64,000 nt of DNA. It comes from JAJZCD01 sp964570005. GTDB lineage: Bacteria; Patescibacteriota; Saccharimonadia; Saccharimonadales; UBA4665. The DNA lies in assembly GCA_964570005.1 (NCBI GenBank), contig CAZMWE010000001.1, forward strand, positions 1 through 64,000, given 5' to 3'. A model generated the notes under the pieces. It was not told where the DNA came from and ran no database searches. It was given only the letters and a program-made list of their open reading frames with translations. Below are positions 25,974 to 35,491 of the stretch, piece by piece (within the stretch, counting starts at the first letter, position 1; each line of letters starts with the position of its first letter). A program made the position numbers and the translations under genes.

Positions 25974-27404
25974 ATGAATAACGAAATAGCCCCTGTTGCT
26001 AGCGCTGATGCTATATCTCGACGAGTCCTTTCGCTAGGGAGAGGCGTCCCTGAAGAGATTATGCTAATCGGCGCTGCCGCTGTCTATGCTGCATTGCCAG
26101 GCGCTCCTCAGCCTAGTCGCATTGAGCTGTTGGCCACTACACCTGGTGTGTTCGAACATGTAAACGAGCAACCAGGCATGCGGCGTACGCGCTCCGCTGA
26201 TGGGGATCCGAGGCTTACCGGCAACGGCCTTGACGTTATAACACGATGGCCGTCATATGCGCCCGGAGCAACGGCGATTGAACGCAAATGGGAAGACAAG
26301 CGAGGTGTCAAATACGCTGGCCTTCCCGACTTGTACGCGTCTGGACAGGAGGATAACAATGCGCGTCGTAGGCGGAAAGACGGAGACTACACGGCGTTTA
26401 TCCGCCATACCCTGCAGAGCCCGGATAGCCGCTTGCTGCCGGGGCGCGTGATGCAGAGTGAGATGAAACTGCTGCTTGCCCACTTGCCTGAACACCTACT
26501 CGTCAATCCGAAGATCATTCGGCTTATAACAGAAAATATATACACGGACTTTACGCTGTATGGCGATCCACGGATCGGCCGTGCGAACCAGATTATTGGT
26601 ACATTGGAGAGGGCGAGGTACCGCGTGCCTGCTCTGTATCACAACGGGTTTTGGTTGCTGTATGAGCTGGGTGCTATGGCCCAACGGATGTCACGCGCCG
26701 GTTTTAGTATAACGGAACAGCAAGATGGACTTATTGCCCATAGTGCCGCCGACAACGTGTACGGCAACGGACGCTTTACTAATAACCCTAATGCGTACGA
26801 CGAATACCTGTCCGCCGTACGGTTAGAAGCACGCGCGCGACGCCTTGGGCTTGGTCGGTCGCGTATTGGACAGCTTCATACTAACGTCGTAGCAACCGAA
26901 ATCGCAGAAGGTAGGGTATGGCAGCGAGGACGTAATATGCTCGGGCGGGTAGAGCGCGAAGTTGCTGGCCGCGATTTGCATATACTTTCGGAACCGGCGG
27001 CGCTCAAGTCAATCTGGGGTTTGGTCTTCGAGGACGGATTCTCGGCGCGGTTTGACAAACGGCGGACGTTAGGCCGGGTTGCGGTGGTCGGAAAGTTCTG
27101 GGTTACCAGCGTGGACGAAGCAGTACGGCTATTTGGTGACAAGCTGGACGTACGTGTACCGGGCAGCGATCAGACCCCCCGCGAATATATAGGTAACCGT
27201 CTGATCGGCAATGCTTGGTTCCAGGAAAATTACCAGCAGCCGGACGGTTACCCTACTCACAATATGATTCGTCATCTGCACGCAGAGCAACAAATATGGC
27301 TGGGCCGTGCCTTGCTTGCCGGCCGCATAACGCTTGCAGATGCGCACGAAAAAGTCGAGGGACACACACAGATGATGCAGAATATGTTCGGTACTGTCGC
27401 TTAG
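25974..27404 (+). CDS. Hypothetical 476-aa protein
   Basis: The first 100 residues (EEIMLIGAAAVYAALPG ... RIELLATTPGVFEHV) recall a nucleotidyltransferase-like antitoxin/AbiEii start (a GxAA followed by strand-rich segments) but the catalytic Asp pair is not clear. The rest is helical with no motif I recognise. A single gene with its own promoter, overlapping by 4 bases the end of the convergent NRAMP-like gene. Confidence 0.65.
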   Translation: MNNEIAPVASADAISRRVLSLGRGVPEEIMLIGAAAVYAALPGAPQPSRIELLATTPGVFEHVNEQPGMRRTRSADGDPRLTGNGLDVITRWPSYAPGATAIERKWEDKRGVKYAGLPDLYASGQEDNNARRRRKDGDYTAFIRHTLQSPDSRLLPGRVMQSEMKLLLAHLPEHLLVNPKIIRLITENIYTDFTLYGDPRIGRANQIIGTLERARYRVPALYHNGFWLLYELGAMAQRMSRAGFSITEQQDGLIAHSAADNVYGNGRFTNNPNAYDEYLSAVRLEARARRLGLGRSRIGQLHTNVVATEIAEGRVWQRGRNMLGRVEREVAGRDLHILSEPAALKSIWGLVFEDGFSARFDKRRTLGRVAVVGKFWVTSVDEAVRLFGDKLDVRVPGSDQTPREYIGNRLIGNAWFQENYQQPDGYPTHNMIRHLHAEQQIWLGRALLAGRITLADAHEKVEGHTQMMQNMFGTVA

Positions 27405-28801
27405 CTTGGCAGGAGCGCCCAAATAGCAGCCAGGCCCGCGGCGGCCATAGCGCCCGTGGTCAGCCAGCCGACCAGCTGGCTCAAGGGGCCGGTGGCCCAT
27501 TTGCCCATCACCTTTTTGCTGCTGCTGATGCGCAAGATCAGCACCATGATTACGGGTGCTACGATGCCGTTTATCATGGCCGCGTAAATCAATGCTTTGA
27601 TGGGATCGATGCCGAGCAGGTTGATTCCGAACCCTATAAGTATAGAGATTATGATGATGCCGTAAAACGCGCTGGCTTGCCCCAGTTTGCGGTACAGCCC
27701 CTCGCGCCAACGGAAACTCTCAGCCACGATGTAGCTGGACGATCCAGCCAGCACCGGTATGGCCAGGATGCCCGAACCGACGATGCCGACGGCGAACAGC
27801 CAGTAAGTGGCGTTGCCGGCAAACGGCCGCAGCGCCTCGGCCGCCTGTGTAGCGCTGGTGATATTTGTGACGCCGTTCACGAATAGTACCCCGCCGCAAG
27901 CCGCGATGATAAAGAACATGATCATTTCGCTAAAAAACATCCCTGACCAGACATCGATGCGCATATTGCGGATCTGCTTGCGGCCGGTCGTGGCCTGTCG
28001 CAGCTTGATAGTCTTTTTGCCATGCAGAATTTCTTCCTCGACCTCTTGGGACGTCTGCCAGAAAAACAGATACGGCGAAATGGTCGTGCCCATGATGGCA
28101 CATAAGATCACAAAGTCCTGCTTGTTAAACCGTAGTTGCGGTTTGAGCGAATGCGCCAGTACATCGTGCCAGTTCAAGTGTGCCATGGCGGCCGAAACGA
28201 TGTACGCTACCAGCACGAACGCCAGATATTTGAGATATTTGGCATATTTGGCATATGGTACAAAAATCTGTAGCGCAATGGTGAAGATGGAAAAGCCGAG
28301 CACGAGCCCGCAAAAGCTTAAGGATGGTCTGATCAGTTGCGTTGCTTTGGCCATGGCCCCAAGGTCGGCGCCGATGTTAATGGCATTGGTTGTAAACAGC
28401 AGGAGTGCACAAACGCGTAGCACCCGCATCGAAAAGTGTTTGCGGATGTTGGCGGCTAACCCCTCCCCTGTCACCAGGCCGATGCGGGCGCACATTGCCT
28501 CCAGGTTGGCATCCAGCGGATAGAGCCAAGCGGCCAACCACAAGAAATGGAAGCCGTAGTGTGCCCCCGTCTGGCTGTACGTGGCGATTCCTGACGGATC
28601 CTGCCCTGCCGCCCCGGTGACTAGTCCCGGTCCGAGCGTGTTCCAGTACTGCCGGGTGCCCTTGGCCACCTTGCCACGTTGAATGGTCCGCCGGGCCTTT
28701 TTGCTAGCCTTAACCGTGCGGTCGAGCAGGACCGCCGGTGCTTCGGCGGTCCTCGTTATGACCACGTCAGCAAGGGGCTTTGTTAGTTTTTGTGTTGCCA
28801 T
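27401..28801 (-). CDS. NRAMP-like divalent metal transporter with altered metal site
   Basis: 466 aa with about 11 membrane helices after a basic cytoplasmic N-terminus of about 50 residues. TM1 carries DPSG (68-71) where canonical NRAMP has DPGN, and TM6 carries GTTISPY (238-244) where canonical NRAMP has the metal-binding MPH. The proton-linked Asp is kept, but the Met and His ligands are gone, so selectivity for Mn/Fe is doubtful; NRAMP-related magnesium transporters also lack the Met. TACAAT lies 26 bases before the ATG, with no SD. Confidence 0.85.
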   Translation of the reverse strand: MATQKLTKPLADVVITRTAEAPAVLLDRTVKASKKARRTIQRGKVAKGTRQYWNTLGPGLVTGAAGQDPSGIATYSQTGAHYGFHFLWLAAWLYPLDANLEAMCARIGLVTGEGLAANIRKHFSMRVLRVCALLLFTTNAINIGADLGAMAKATQLIRPSLSFCGLVLGFSIFTIALQIFVPYAKYAKYLKYLAFVLVAYIVSAAMAHLNWHDVLAHSLKPQLRFNKQDFVILCAIMGTTISPYLFFWQTSQEVEEEILHGKKTIKLRQATTGRKQIRNMRIDVWSGMFFSEMIMFFIIAACGGVLFVNGVTNITSATQAAEALRPFAGNATYWLFAVGIVGSGILAIPVLAGSSSYIVAESFRWREGLYRKLGQASAFYGIIIISILIGFGINLLGIDPIKALIYAAMINGIVAPVIMVLILRISSSKKVMGKWATGPLSQLVGWLTTGAMAAAGLAAIWALLPS

Positions 28802-28896
28802 GTGTTAGCTAGAAACTACTAGAGTTTATTGTAGCAAAAACCACAGTTTTCAAACAGACTTCAAGTCTGCATTAAGAAGCGACTCGCTTAATCCGG

Positions 28897-29487
28897 TTAG
28901 CCCGGGTTATCGGCTTCAAAATCCGCAGCTAGCGACTGAGCATTGTGCGCGACGATATGCGCGAGGCTGTACCAAGCAGCGCTTCCCTCAAACCACGTTG
29001 TACGTGAAGGCCGACCCTGTAGACGTGCCAACTCTTTTGCTCTGCTGATGCATGTAGTACGAACAATGCCTCGTAAAAAGTCTGATTCCTGCAGCTCGAG
29101 GTAGACGTGTGTGTATACGGCTTCATTATGTAGGCGTAACACTTCGGGGGAGGCAGTATCCAGTAGCCCTATGCCTACCTCGTCGATCATGTCAAAGAAA
29201 GCTGGCGTAGATTGCCAGAGTATCGGTGGTCTGCCACTCCGTACGGTCGTACGGTCCCGTCCATGTTCGTTAGTCCAGGACCCTGGCTGGATCCATCCCC
29301 TGCCGCGTAACCGCTTAATGGTAGGGTCTGTTGTCGTGTTGGACACGCCTAGAACTTCTCCCAACTGTCCTCGACTCCATGACTCACCTACGTGAACTTC
29401 TCCGCTACTCGCCATGGCTGCCATAGCCAGTGCTTCATAGTCGCCTGGCGACCCTTCTCTTACTAGTTCTGGAGCGGCATTAAACAT
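28897..29487 (-). CDS. Winged-helix-like hypothetical protein, 196 aa
   Basis: I start it at the ATG at 29487; the longer open frame reads back into the VKOR gene in another frame and is not protein-like. Residues about 25-75 (SRGQLGEVLGVSNTTTDPTIKRLRGRGWI) look like a winged helix-turn-helix. The C-terminal half is helical and unrecognised. It is the last gene of the uppP / protease / VKOR operon (13-base gap), so it may regulate or sense that envelope module. Confidence 0.6.
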   Translation of the reverse strand: MFNAAPELVREGSPGDYEALAMAAMASSGEVHVGESWSRGQLGEVLGVSNTTTDPTIKRLRGRGWIQPGSWTNEHGRDRTTVRSGRPPILWQSTPAFFDMIDEVGIGLLDTASPEVLRLHNEAVYTHVYLELQESDFLRGIVRTTCISRAKELARLQGRPSRTTWFEGSAAWYSLAHIVAHNAQSLAADFEADNPG

Positions 29488-29500
29488 ATGAGGTCCTGGC

Positions 29501-30151
29501 TTACAAATGCTGGCCGAAGTAGTACCAGAAATGGTACAGCGTATAGGCGGTAAGTACGAGGAACCAAGTGACAAGGACGTCGAGGTGGTGACGCAGGCAG
29601 AAGTCTGTAGCCCGGGCCAACCATGATGGGGTTTTGATGTGCTCCTGCTGCAAGTTGTGTAGGCTGACGTACCAGAACAGTACATACATAGCGACGTCGG
29701 TGGCCAGGCAGAATGGGCACAAGGCGTGGATCTGAAAGAGCGCTACCCAGAACATCCAGAGCGCAAAAAATATGCCCGCGGTTGCACCGAGTTGGAGCCC
29801 CTGCCAGAACCACCGCTTGAACTTGGCTCCTGCCAGTATGGAGACGCCGATGGTAATAACTACCGGGAACACCAATAAACCGAATATAGGTCCGGGTATG
29901 TGGCCGATTTCACCCTTGCCGCTGGTGATAACGCTGCCGCAACTGATGAGCGGATTAAGGTTGCAGGCGGGTTGATACGTCGGGTTCTTCCAGATTTGTA
30001 CTTGGTCGTAGGCCAGGACGAGCGAAGCGATGAGCCCGACTATGCCGCAGGCAATCAGCAGCCACGGCATGACAGCGTTGAGCCGTGCGAGCGGCGCGGG
30101 TTTAACTGTCTTCGCGGCCTGTCCCCCTGGTTTTTTAACGGTCGTTGCCAT
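29501..30151 (-). CDS. VKOR-family disulfide-forming membrane protein
   Basis: 216 aa with five membrane helices. Four conserved cysteines are present: C63 and C71 in the loop ACNLNPLISCGSV and C145-x-x-C148 in HALCPFC, the redox centre. It reoxidises a secreted thiol oxidase using quinone, as DsbB does. No fused thioredoxin domain is present, so a separate DsbA-like partner must exist elsewhere. GGGAGAG precedes the ATG; 17 bases after the MarP-like gene. Confidence 0.93.
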   Translation of the reverse strand: MATTVKKPGGQAAKTVKPAPLARLNAVMPWLLIACGIVGLIASLVLAYDQVQIWKNPTYQPACNLNPLISCGSVITSGKGEIGHIPGPIFGLLVFPVVITIGVSILAGAKFKRWFWQGLQLGATAGIFFALWMFWVALFQIHALCPFCLATDVAMYVLFWYVSLHNLQQEHIKTPSWLARATDFCLRHHLDVLVTWFLVLTAYTLYHFWYYFGQHL

Positions 30152-30168
30152 AAAATCTCTCCCTTGTC

Positions 30169-31344
30169 CTAGTCGCTACAGGCACCGGTACTGTATGTGG
30201 TATTCGATTGCTCGCCCGTGGCCAGCTCGCCTGCCACCTGATGCCCGGTCAGAGCGTATCCGACATCATTGTACGAGGTGGAGGTGGCGAAGACAATGCC
30301 CAGTACGCTCCCGTCACTCCCCACGACCGGACCGCCGGAATTGCCGGGGATGATGTGGGCTTTCAGGGAGTACACATCACGTTCCGTGTTGCCCTGGCCG
30401 TAGATGTTGCGGCCTAGCGCTGTAAAGTGCTCCATGACGGCCGCCGGCTGCGCGTTGAAGCTGCCGCCACCGGGGAATCCGAGGACGACACCGGTGGTGC
30501 CGGTAGGTTGCTCGCTGTCGTTAATTTTGAGTGGTGTCCCGTGCAGATCGTTGACCTTCAGTACGGCCAGGTCGACATTCGGGTCGAACCAGATAACGTG
30601 CGTGTTGTGCAGTGCACCACTCTCGTCGATGACTTTCGGGCTCATTACGCCGGCTACCACATGCGCGTTGGTAGCGATCTCCCCGGGCGCCACGATAAAG
30701 CCGCTGCCTTCCACAATGCCGCCGCAGCCGCTGCCTTCCACCTTGACCACCGACGATTCGGCGGTGTGTACTACCGCGTTGAATGACCCGAGCTCCGGCA
30801 GGCTGACCTGCGTATTCGGGCTAGGTTCCAGGCCGCTGAATACCTGCGGAAAACCGTTGGGGTCGATGAGTTTGTTCAGAGAACTGAGGATCGATGTAGC
30901 CGGGGGTAACTGGGTGTTGAGTGCGCTTAAGATTCGTGAGTTTTTGAGCGTCTGCTGGAAGTTGCTGGCAGGGCCCAGCACCAGGATGGACGCGATCAGC
31001 CAGGCACCGAGGAGGGTCGTGGCGACCGCCATTACCGAACCAAGCGCGCCGTCGAAGCTGTCGAGCGAATGGTTGCGCGTGATCTTACGTTTGGCGTTGC
31101 GCCCGAGCATCTCACCAATGGTCATGCAGATGAGACCACCGCTCAAGGCGGCTATCAGGCCGGTTAGAGCTTTGGCGGACAAGCTCTGCTCGTGGTTCAT
31201 GATGATGCTGCCGATCCACGATCCGGCCACTAGCCCGATGATGAACCCGATCGTCGAGCCAGCCTGTCTAACCAATCCCAAACTGTAGCCCCGTATCAGC
31301 GAACTAATGACAAATATAATGATTAGGATATCGATTAGATTCAT
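30169..31344 (-). CDS. MarP-like membrane serine protease (CvpA domain plus trypsin fold)
   Basis: 391 aa. Four N-terminal helices form a CvpA/colicin V production domain (about residues 1-130), followed by an external chymotrypsin-fold protease with the triad H228 (TNAHVV), D258 (DPNVDLAV) and S336 (GNSGGPV). This is the layout of actinobacterial MarP (Rv3671c), which protects Mycobacterium tuberculosis from acid and oxidative stress. Starts 8 bases after uppP on the same strand. Confidence 0.92.
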   Translation of the reverse strand: MNLIDILIIIFVISSLIRGYSLGLVRQAGSTIGFIIGLVAGSWIGSIIMNHEQSLSAKALTGLIAALSGGLICMTIGEMLGRNAKRKITRNHSLDSFDGALGSVMAVATTLLGAWLIASILVLGPASNFQQTLKNSRILSALNTQLPPATSILSSLNKLIDPNGFPQVFSGLEPSPNTQVSLPELGSFNAVVHTAESSVVKVEGSGCGGIVEGSGFIVAPGEIATNAHVVAGVMSPKVIDESGALHNTHVIWFDPNVDLAVLKVNDLHGTPLKINDSEQPTGTTGVVLGFPGGGSFNAQPAAVMEHFTALGRNIYGQGNTERDVYSLKAHIIPGNSGGPVVGSDGSVLGIVFATSTSYNDVGYALTGHQVAGELATGEQSNTTYSTGACSD

Positions 31345-31352
31345 GACGGACT

Positions 31353-32279
31353 TTACGGAGCTCCGCGGATGATACCTACCAGCAGCATAAATACGCCGAA
31401 ACTGATGCAGTAGACGCCGAACGGCCGGAGCGACCGGCTGCGGAAATACTTATCCAGATATCGTACCGACAGATAGGCGGCGATGCCAGCCAGCAAGCTA
31501 CCGACCAGGATCTGGCCTCCATACTTCCCGGCATGGGCCAGTACGTCAGGTAATTTGTAGAGTCCGGCGAGCAAGATTAGCGGCGTGGCCAGCAGGAATG
31601 AAAAGCGGGCGGCGTCCTGATGGTCCAGGCCACTCCGTAAGCCTGCTAACATCGTAATACCGGAGCGCGAGAGTCCTGCGATAAAGGCAAAGACCTGGGC
31701 GAAGCCGATCAGCGCGGCACGCTCAATAGTCAGGTGGTCGCTAACAACGCGGGTCGTTTTGGCAACGGCCAGCTCGTCTGTGCCGGCTCCGCGCTGGCGC
31801 GGGCGGTCAAGCTCGGCTTTTGTTAGCAGCTTGTCGCCCCTGATCAGTAGGATACCGTTCAGGATTATGAATATGATGGCAAAAAAGGCTGTGCCGAAGA
31901 GCACACGCAGCTTGTGATCAAACAGCAGACCCATGAGCCCGCCCGGTATGGTGGCGGCTATGAGTAGCCAGTCTAGTTTGGCATCGCCGTCATTGCCGAT
32001 GTGCACGGTACGTTTATTAAGGTCAAGGCTGCGGAAAAAACCTCTTACGATACGCGCCCACTGTGCCCGGTAAAAGATGATCAGCGCCAGTGCGGTCGCG
32101 ACGTGCATCATCACCAGCAGGTTCAAAAGTGTGGAACTGCCCGACTTGGCCTGAGCGCTTAAATTAGTCCAGTTAAAGAGGTTAACGATGAGTACGGCAT
32201 GCCCTAGACTGGAGACCGGAAACAGCTCGGTTACTCCCTGTACCAGTCCAAGGATTATTGCCTGCAAATATGTCAGCAT
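31353..32279 (-). CDS. uppP: Undecaprenyl-diphosphatase
   Basis: 308 aa with about eight helices. It recycles undecaprenyl pyrophosphate for peptidoglycan and glycan export. Family motifs: GLVQGVTELFPVSSLGH near the N-terminus and LSRSGITM near residue 205. An insertion (about residues 150-180) between helices is longer than in E. coli. First gene of the operon; TAAACT lies 9 bases before its ATG. Confidence 0.94.
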   Translation of the reverse strand: MLTYLQAIILGLVQGVTELFPVSSLGHAVLIVNLFNWTNLSAQAKSGSSTLLNLLVMMHVATALALIIFYRAQWARIVRGFFRSLDLNKRTVHIGNDGDAKLDWLLIAATIPGGLMGLLFDHKLRVLFGTAFFAIIFIILNGILLIRGDKLLTKAELDRPRQRGAGTDELAVAKTTRVVSDHLTIERAALIGFAQVFAFIAGLSRSGITMLAGLRSGLDHQDAARFSFLLATPLILLAGLYKLPDVLAHAGKYGGQILVGSLLAGIAAYLSVRYLDKYFRSRSLRPFGVYCISFGVFMLLVGIIRGAP

Positions 32280-32372
32280 CTGCTATCTAGTTTAGCATGT
32301 GCCGGACTGGTCGTGGGGTCTGCGGCCCGGCCTGTTTTATAAATTACTTCAGCTTCTGCTGGGGCTGGTTGG

Positions 32373-32378
32373 TATACT
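32373..32378 (+). promoter_or_regulatory. -10 box of leaderless promoter
   Basis: TATACT with a TTGG extension, 9 bases before the ATG at 32388. Confidence 0.55.
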
Positions 32379-32387
32379 GGGAGAGTA

Positions 32388-33902
32388 ATGAGAACGGGAA
32401 TTCCGGGCGTTAGCAGGCATGTAGCCCGGTTTTTGGCTAGTCGGACATTCTGGCGTGTAACCTTCGTCCTTTTTGTGTTGCAGGCGGTCTGGTTGGCCTG
32501 TAGCGCGGCCTATCCGATGGCGTTCGACGAGCAGTACCATTTTGGCCTGATCCAGCTGCATGCTCACCAGTGGCTGCCGTTTTTGACATCGCAGCCGCCC
32601 ACCGGTACTTACGGGCCAGCGTTACGTGATCCCTCGTATCTGTATCACTGGCTTATGAGCCTCCCGTACCGCGGTATTTCGCTGTTTACGCACGACCAGA
32701 CCATCCAGATAATTGTGCTACGACTGATCAACGTGGTGCTGTTTGCTTATGCGCTGGTGCTGTACCGGCGGTTGCTGCGGCGTTTGGGTTTGGGCCCGGC
32801 GCCGACAAATGCGGCGCTGCTGGTATTTACGCTGATCCCGGTCGTGCCGTTTCTGGCGGCGACTATTAACTACGACAACTTGCTGATGGTGGCGGTACCT
32901 TGGGCGATACTTCTGACGCTCGACGTTGTGGCATGCTTTAGCGCGGGTCGAGTGCCACTCGCGCGTTTTGCCCTGCTCGCCTGTGTGCTACTGCTCGGCG
33001 GCTTGGTCAAATATCCGTTTCTGCCGGTTCTCGCGGTGACAGGGCTGTTCCTGATCTGGCAGATGTGGCGGCAAAAGCTTTTTGTACGTAAGATTTGGCA
33101 GGCGGCTTGGCGGGTGGTACGTGCTCGGGCCGCTTGGCAGCAGGCGCTGCTGGTTGTGCTGCTGGTGGGTTCATTTGGACTGTTTGCGGAGCGGTATGCT
33201 GTAAATCTGGTGCGCTATCATGACCCTGTTCCTAAATGCACGCAAGTCGTCAGTCAGGATGTATGCCTGGAGTACGGCCCGTGGGCGCGGAATTATACGC
33301 TTGTGAGCGAAAAACAGTCCGGCTGGCGCCCGGACGTTATAACGTATACCGGCTCATGGCTGTACGGCATGTGGTACCGGCTGTTTTTCGCTATCGGGCC
33401 GCAGCCGACGTATGACACCCAACCACCCTTGATTATCATCGGCCGCTTGAGTATCGGTCTGGCGGTCTTACTGGGGCTTGGCATAGTGCTGAGGTGGCGA
33501 CAGTTGTTTAGCGGACACCCGGAACGGGTGCTACTACTGTTGATTATGCTTGGCTACGGTATTGCTTTGTTTGCGGATGACTATGGTGATTACGTGCGTA
33601 CGGCGGCTCCGGTGGCAATAAATGGGCGCTACTGGATTCCGTTCCTGCCACTGCTGTTCGCGCTCGGCGGATTGGCCTGGACAGATATTTTAAGGCGGAC
33701 ACCGGAAATCAAGGTTGGCGTAGCTGGTTTGGTGTTGTCGGTGTTTTTGCTGCAGGGCGGTGGCGCGATGAGCTATATCATCCGCTCGAACGATAGCTGG
33801 TACTGGCCCAACACCACGGTCCGGCGGGTCAACGGTGATATCCGCAGCGTAGCCTCGCCGCTCATTTTCGGTAAAGACCTGCCTCGTCCGCCTAGTGCTT
33901 AG
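32388..33902 (+). CDS. GT-C fold membrane glycosyltransferase (GT39/ArnT-like)
   Basis: 504 aa with about 11 helices. After the first helix comes PMAFDEQYHFG, where the acidic DE pair fits the catalytic loop of polyprenyl-phosphate-sugar-dependent transferases. It would use a lipid-linked sugar outside the membrane. Its end overlaps the convergent dolichol-phosphate-mannose-synthase-like gene, which could make that donor; this pairing is inference. Confidence 0.8.
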   Translation: MRTGIPGVSRHVARFLASRTFWRVTFVLFVLQAVWLACSAAYPMAFDEQYHFGLIQLHAHQWLPFLTSQPPTGTYGPALRDPSYLYHWLMSLPYRGISLFTHDQTIQIIVLRLINVVLFAYALVLYRRLLRRLGLGPAPTNAALLVFTLIPVVPFLAATINYDNLLMVAVPWAILLTLDVVACFSAGRVPLARFALLACVLLLGGLVKYPFLPVLAVTGLFLIWQMWRQKLFVRKIWQAAWRVVRARAAWQQALLVVLLVGSFGLFAERYAVNLVRYHDPVPKCTQVVSQDVCLEYGPWARNYTLVSEKQSGWRPDVITYTGSWLYGMWYRLFFAIGPQPTYDTQPPLIIIGRLSIGLAVLLGLGIVLRWRQLFSGHPERVLLLLIMLGYGIALFADDYGDYVRTAAPVAINGRYWIPFLPLLFALGGLAWTDILRRTPEIKVGVAGLVLSVFLLQGGGAMSYIIRSNDSWYWPNTTVRRVNGDIRSVASPLIFGKDLPRPPSA

Positions 33903-34854
33903 AGGTCAGCACGTGCCGTTTGACGAGCTCCAGCTCGTCTTCGGCGAGCGATCGGTTGATGCGGGTCAGGTCGGCTATGACACCGAGCGTGAAGCTGATA
34001 AACGACGCAATCAACAGCACCGACCCGACTAGCAGCGACTGCAGGTGGTGAGTGCCAAACACGTAGCGCGACTTCAGGGTGATCGCCAGCCATACGAAGT
34101 GGCCGAACGGTATCAGTCCGAGCAACAGGAAAAAGAAACCGAGCGACAGAAACAGTACAAGCGGCCGGTACATAATGAATGCCCGCAAAATCGCCGTACC
34201 ACTTTTAAAGACGTGCTCGAAGTTGTTGCGGAATAAGCGTGACTCGCGCGTTTTGGGATTGACGGTGATGGGGACGGTGGCAATGGCCAGATTTTTCGTG
34301 CCGGCTTGGATCAGCGTTTCCATGGCGTAGCTGAAGCGTGTAACGATGTTGAGCTTAAGTGCCGCCTCACGGCTATAGGCGCGAAACCCGCTTGGGGCAT
34401 CAGGGACTTTCGTACCGGCGGCCAGGTTCAGTACCCAGGTCCCCACCCGCTGAAACAGCTTCTTGCCGGGAGAAAAATGCTCGATAGTCTGGACTTGCCG
34501 GTCGGCGATGACAAGTTCCGCCCTACCCTCAAGGATGGGTTGCACGAGGTCAGAGATGGCGGCGCCCGGGTACTGGTTATCGCCGTCGGTGTTGACGATA
34601 ATGTCGGCGCCATGCTCAAGGCAATACCACATACCGTCGCGGAAGGCCTGAGCCAGGCCACGGCAGCCGACATGGTTCACGAAATGCTTTACGCCCAACT
34701 TCTTGGCAACCTCTACCGTACGGTCAGTAGAGCCGTTATTGATAACTAGTACTTCAATGCTGTCAATGCCGGGGATTCTGTGCGGGATATCCCGTAAAAC
34801 CAGCGGCAGTGTCTCTTCCTCATTCAGACACGGAATCTGGACGAACAACTTCAT
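33892..34854 (-). CDS. GT2 polyprenyl-phosphate glycosyltransferase (DPM1/GtrB-like)
   Basis: 320 aa. GT-A domain starts with VQIPCLNEEETLPLVL, has NNGSTDRT and the metal-binding IIVNTDGDNQYPG, then two C-terminal membrane helices (about residues 232-300). Such enzymes move a sugar from a nucleotide donor onto a polyprenyl phosphate. A TATAAT box lies about 11 bases upstream of the ATG. Confidence 0.9.
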   Translation of the reverse strand: MKLFVQIPCLNEEETLPLVLRDIPHRIPGIDSIEVLVINNGSTDRTVEVAKKLGVKHFVNHVGCRGLAQAFRDGMWYCLEHGADIIVNTDGDNQYPGAAISDLVQPILEGRAELVIADRQVQTIEHFSPGKKLFQRVGTWVLNLAAGTKVPDAPSGFRAYSREAALKLNIVTRFSYAMETLIQAGTKNLAIATVPITVNPKTRESRLFRNNFEHVFKSGTAILRAFIMYRPLVLFLSLGFFFLLLGLIPFGHFVWLAITLKSRYVFGTHHLQSLLVGSVLLIASFISFTLGVIADLTRINRSLAEDELELVKRHVLTSKH

Positions 34855-34892
34855 ACGTTATATAAATTATACCATTAGATAAGAGTAGCTGC

Positions 34893-34932
34893 GTCTTAAT
34901 AAAACCCAAGTTTCCTTGGGTTTTATTAAGAC
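34893..34932. terminator. 18-bp perfect terminator hairpin
   Basis: Left arm 34893-34910 and right arm 34915-34932 pair perfectly across a TTTC loop; the stem core is ACCCAAG/CTTGGGT flanked by A/T runs. It ends the leftward RRM gene before the glycosyltransferase promoter. Confidence 0.85.
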
Positions 34933-34973
34933 TGCTATAGCATATCGCACAAAGCTGCAGATATACTAAACGA

Positions 34974-35243
34974 TTAACGCCGTGGCTCGAGCGGACGTGC
35001 TTCGCTTACCACAATGCTACGGCCCTGTACATCCGTGCCGTTGAGCTTGTCGATGGCGGCTTTGGCGGCATCATCATCTTCAAACTCGACGAAGCCGAAG
35101 CCCTTGCTGCGGCCGGTTTCGCGGTCCATGATGACCTTAGCCGATACCACCGTTCCGAAATCGTTAAATAATGTTGCGAGCCCCTGATCGTCCACTGCCC
35201 ACGGCAGTGAGCCGACAAATAATTTTGTTGCCATGCTGGCCAA
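34974..35243 (-). CDS. RRM-domain RNA-binding protein
   Basis: 89 aa, one RNA-recognition motif covering nearly the whole chain: RNP2 LFVGSLPW near the N-terminus and RNP1 KGFGFVEF near residue 50. It resembles the cyanobacterial/candidate-phylum Rbp proteins that bind RNA, often cold-induced. The gene has a leader of about 148 bases with a strong hairpin, unlike most genes in this window, and ends in a strong terminator, so it is monocistronic. Confidence 0.93.
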   Translation of the reverse strand: MASMATKLFVGSLPWAVDDQGLATLFNDFGTVVSAKVIMDRETGRSKGFGFVEFEDDDAAKAAIDKLNGTDVQGRSIVVSEARPLEPRR

Positions 35244-35403
35244 CTTCCTTTATTGCGGTTGCGAGGGTTAATGCTTCCTCTTTTGACTTTGGAGAGGAAG
35301 CCTTAGCTGCGCACGTCGAACCGTTCTTTTACTTAAAATAGTCGCTAGATTCCCCGACCCGGTCTGACCGGTACGCGTACGCCTTCTAGATTGTCGCATA
35401 ATA
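35244..35403 (-). promoter_or_regulatory. Promoter and structured leader of RRM gene
   Basis: On the complement an extended -10 (TGGTATTAT, box at 35398-35403) gives a leader of about 148 bases. It contains a perfect 9-bp hairpin (GCTTCCTCT 35273-35281 with AGAGGAAGC 35293-35301) not far upstream of the GGAAG ribosome site, plus a second GC-rich pairing near 35360. A candidate for autoregulation or temperature sensing. Confidence 0.5.
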
Positions 35404-35491
35404 CCACGCTAGTCAATACAAAACAAACGAATAGTTTACTGTCTGATCCCTAAACTTCAGTTAGGGGTGCTCGGCGGTGCAAGCACAAAGG

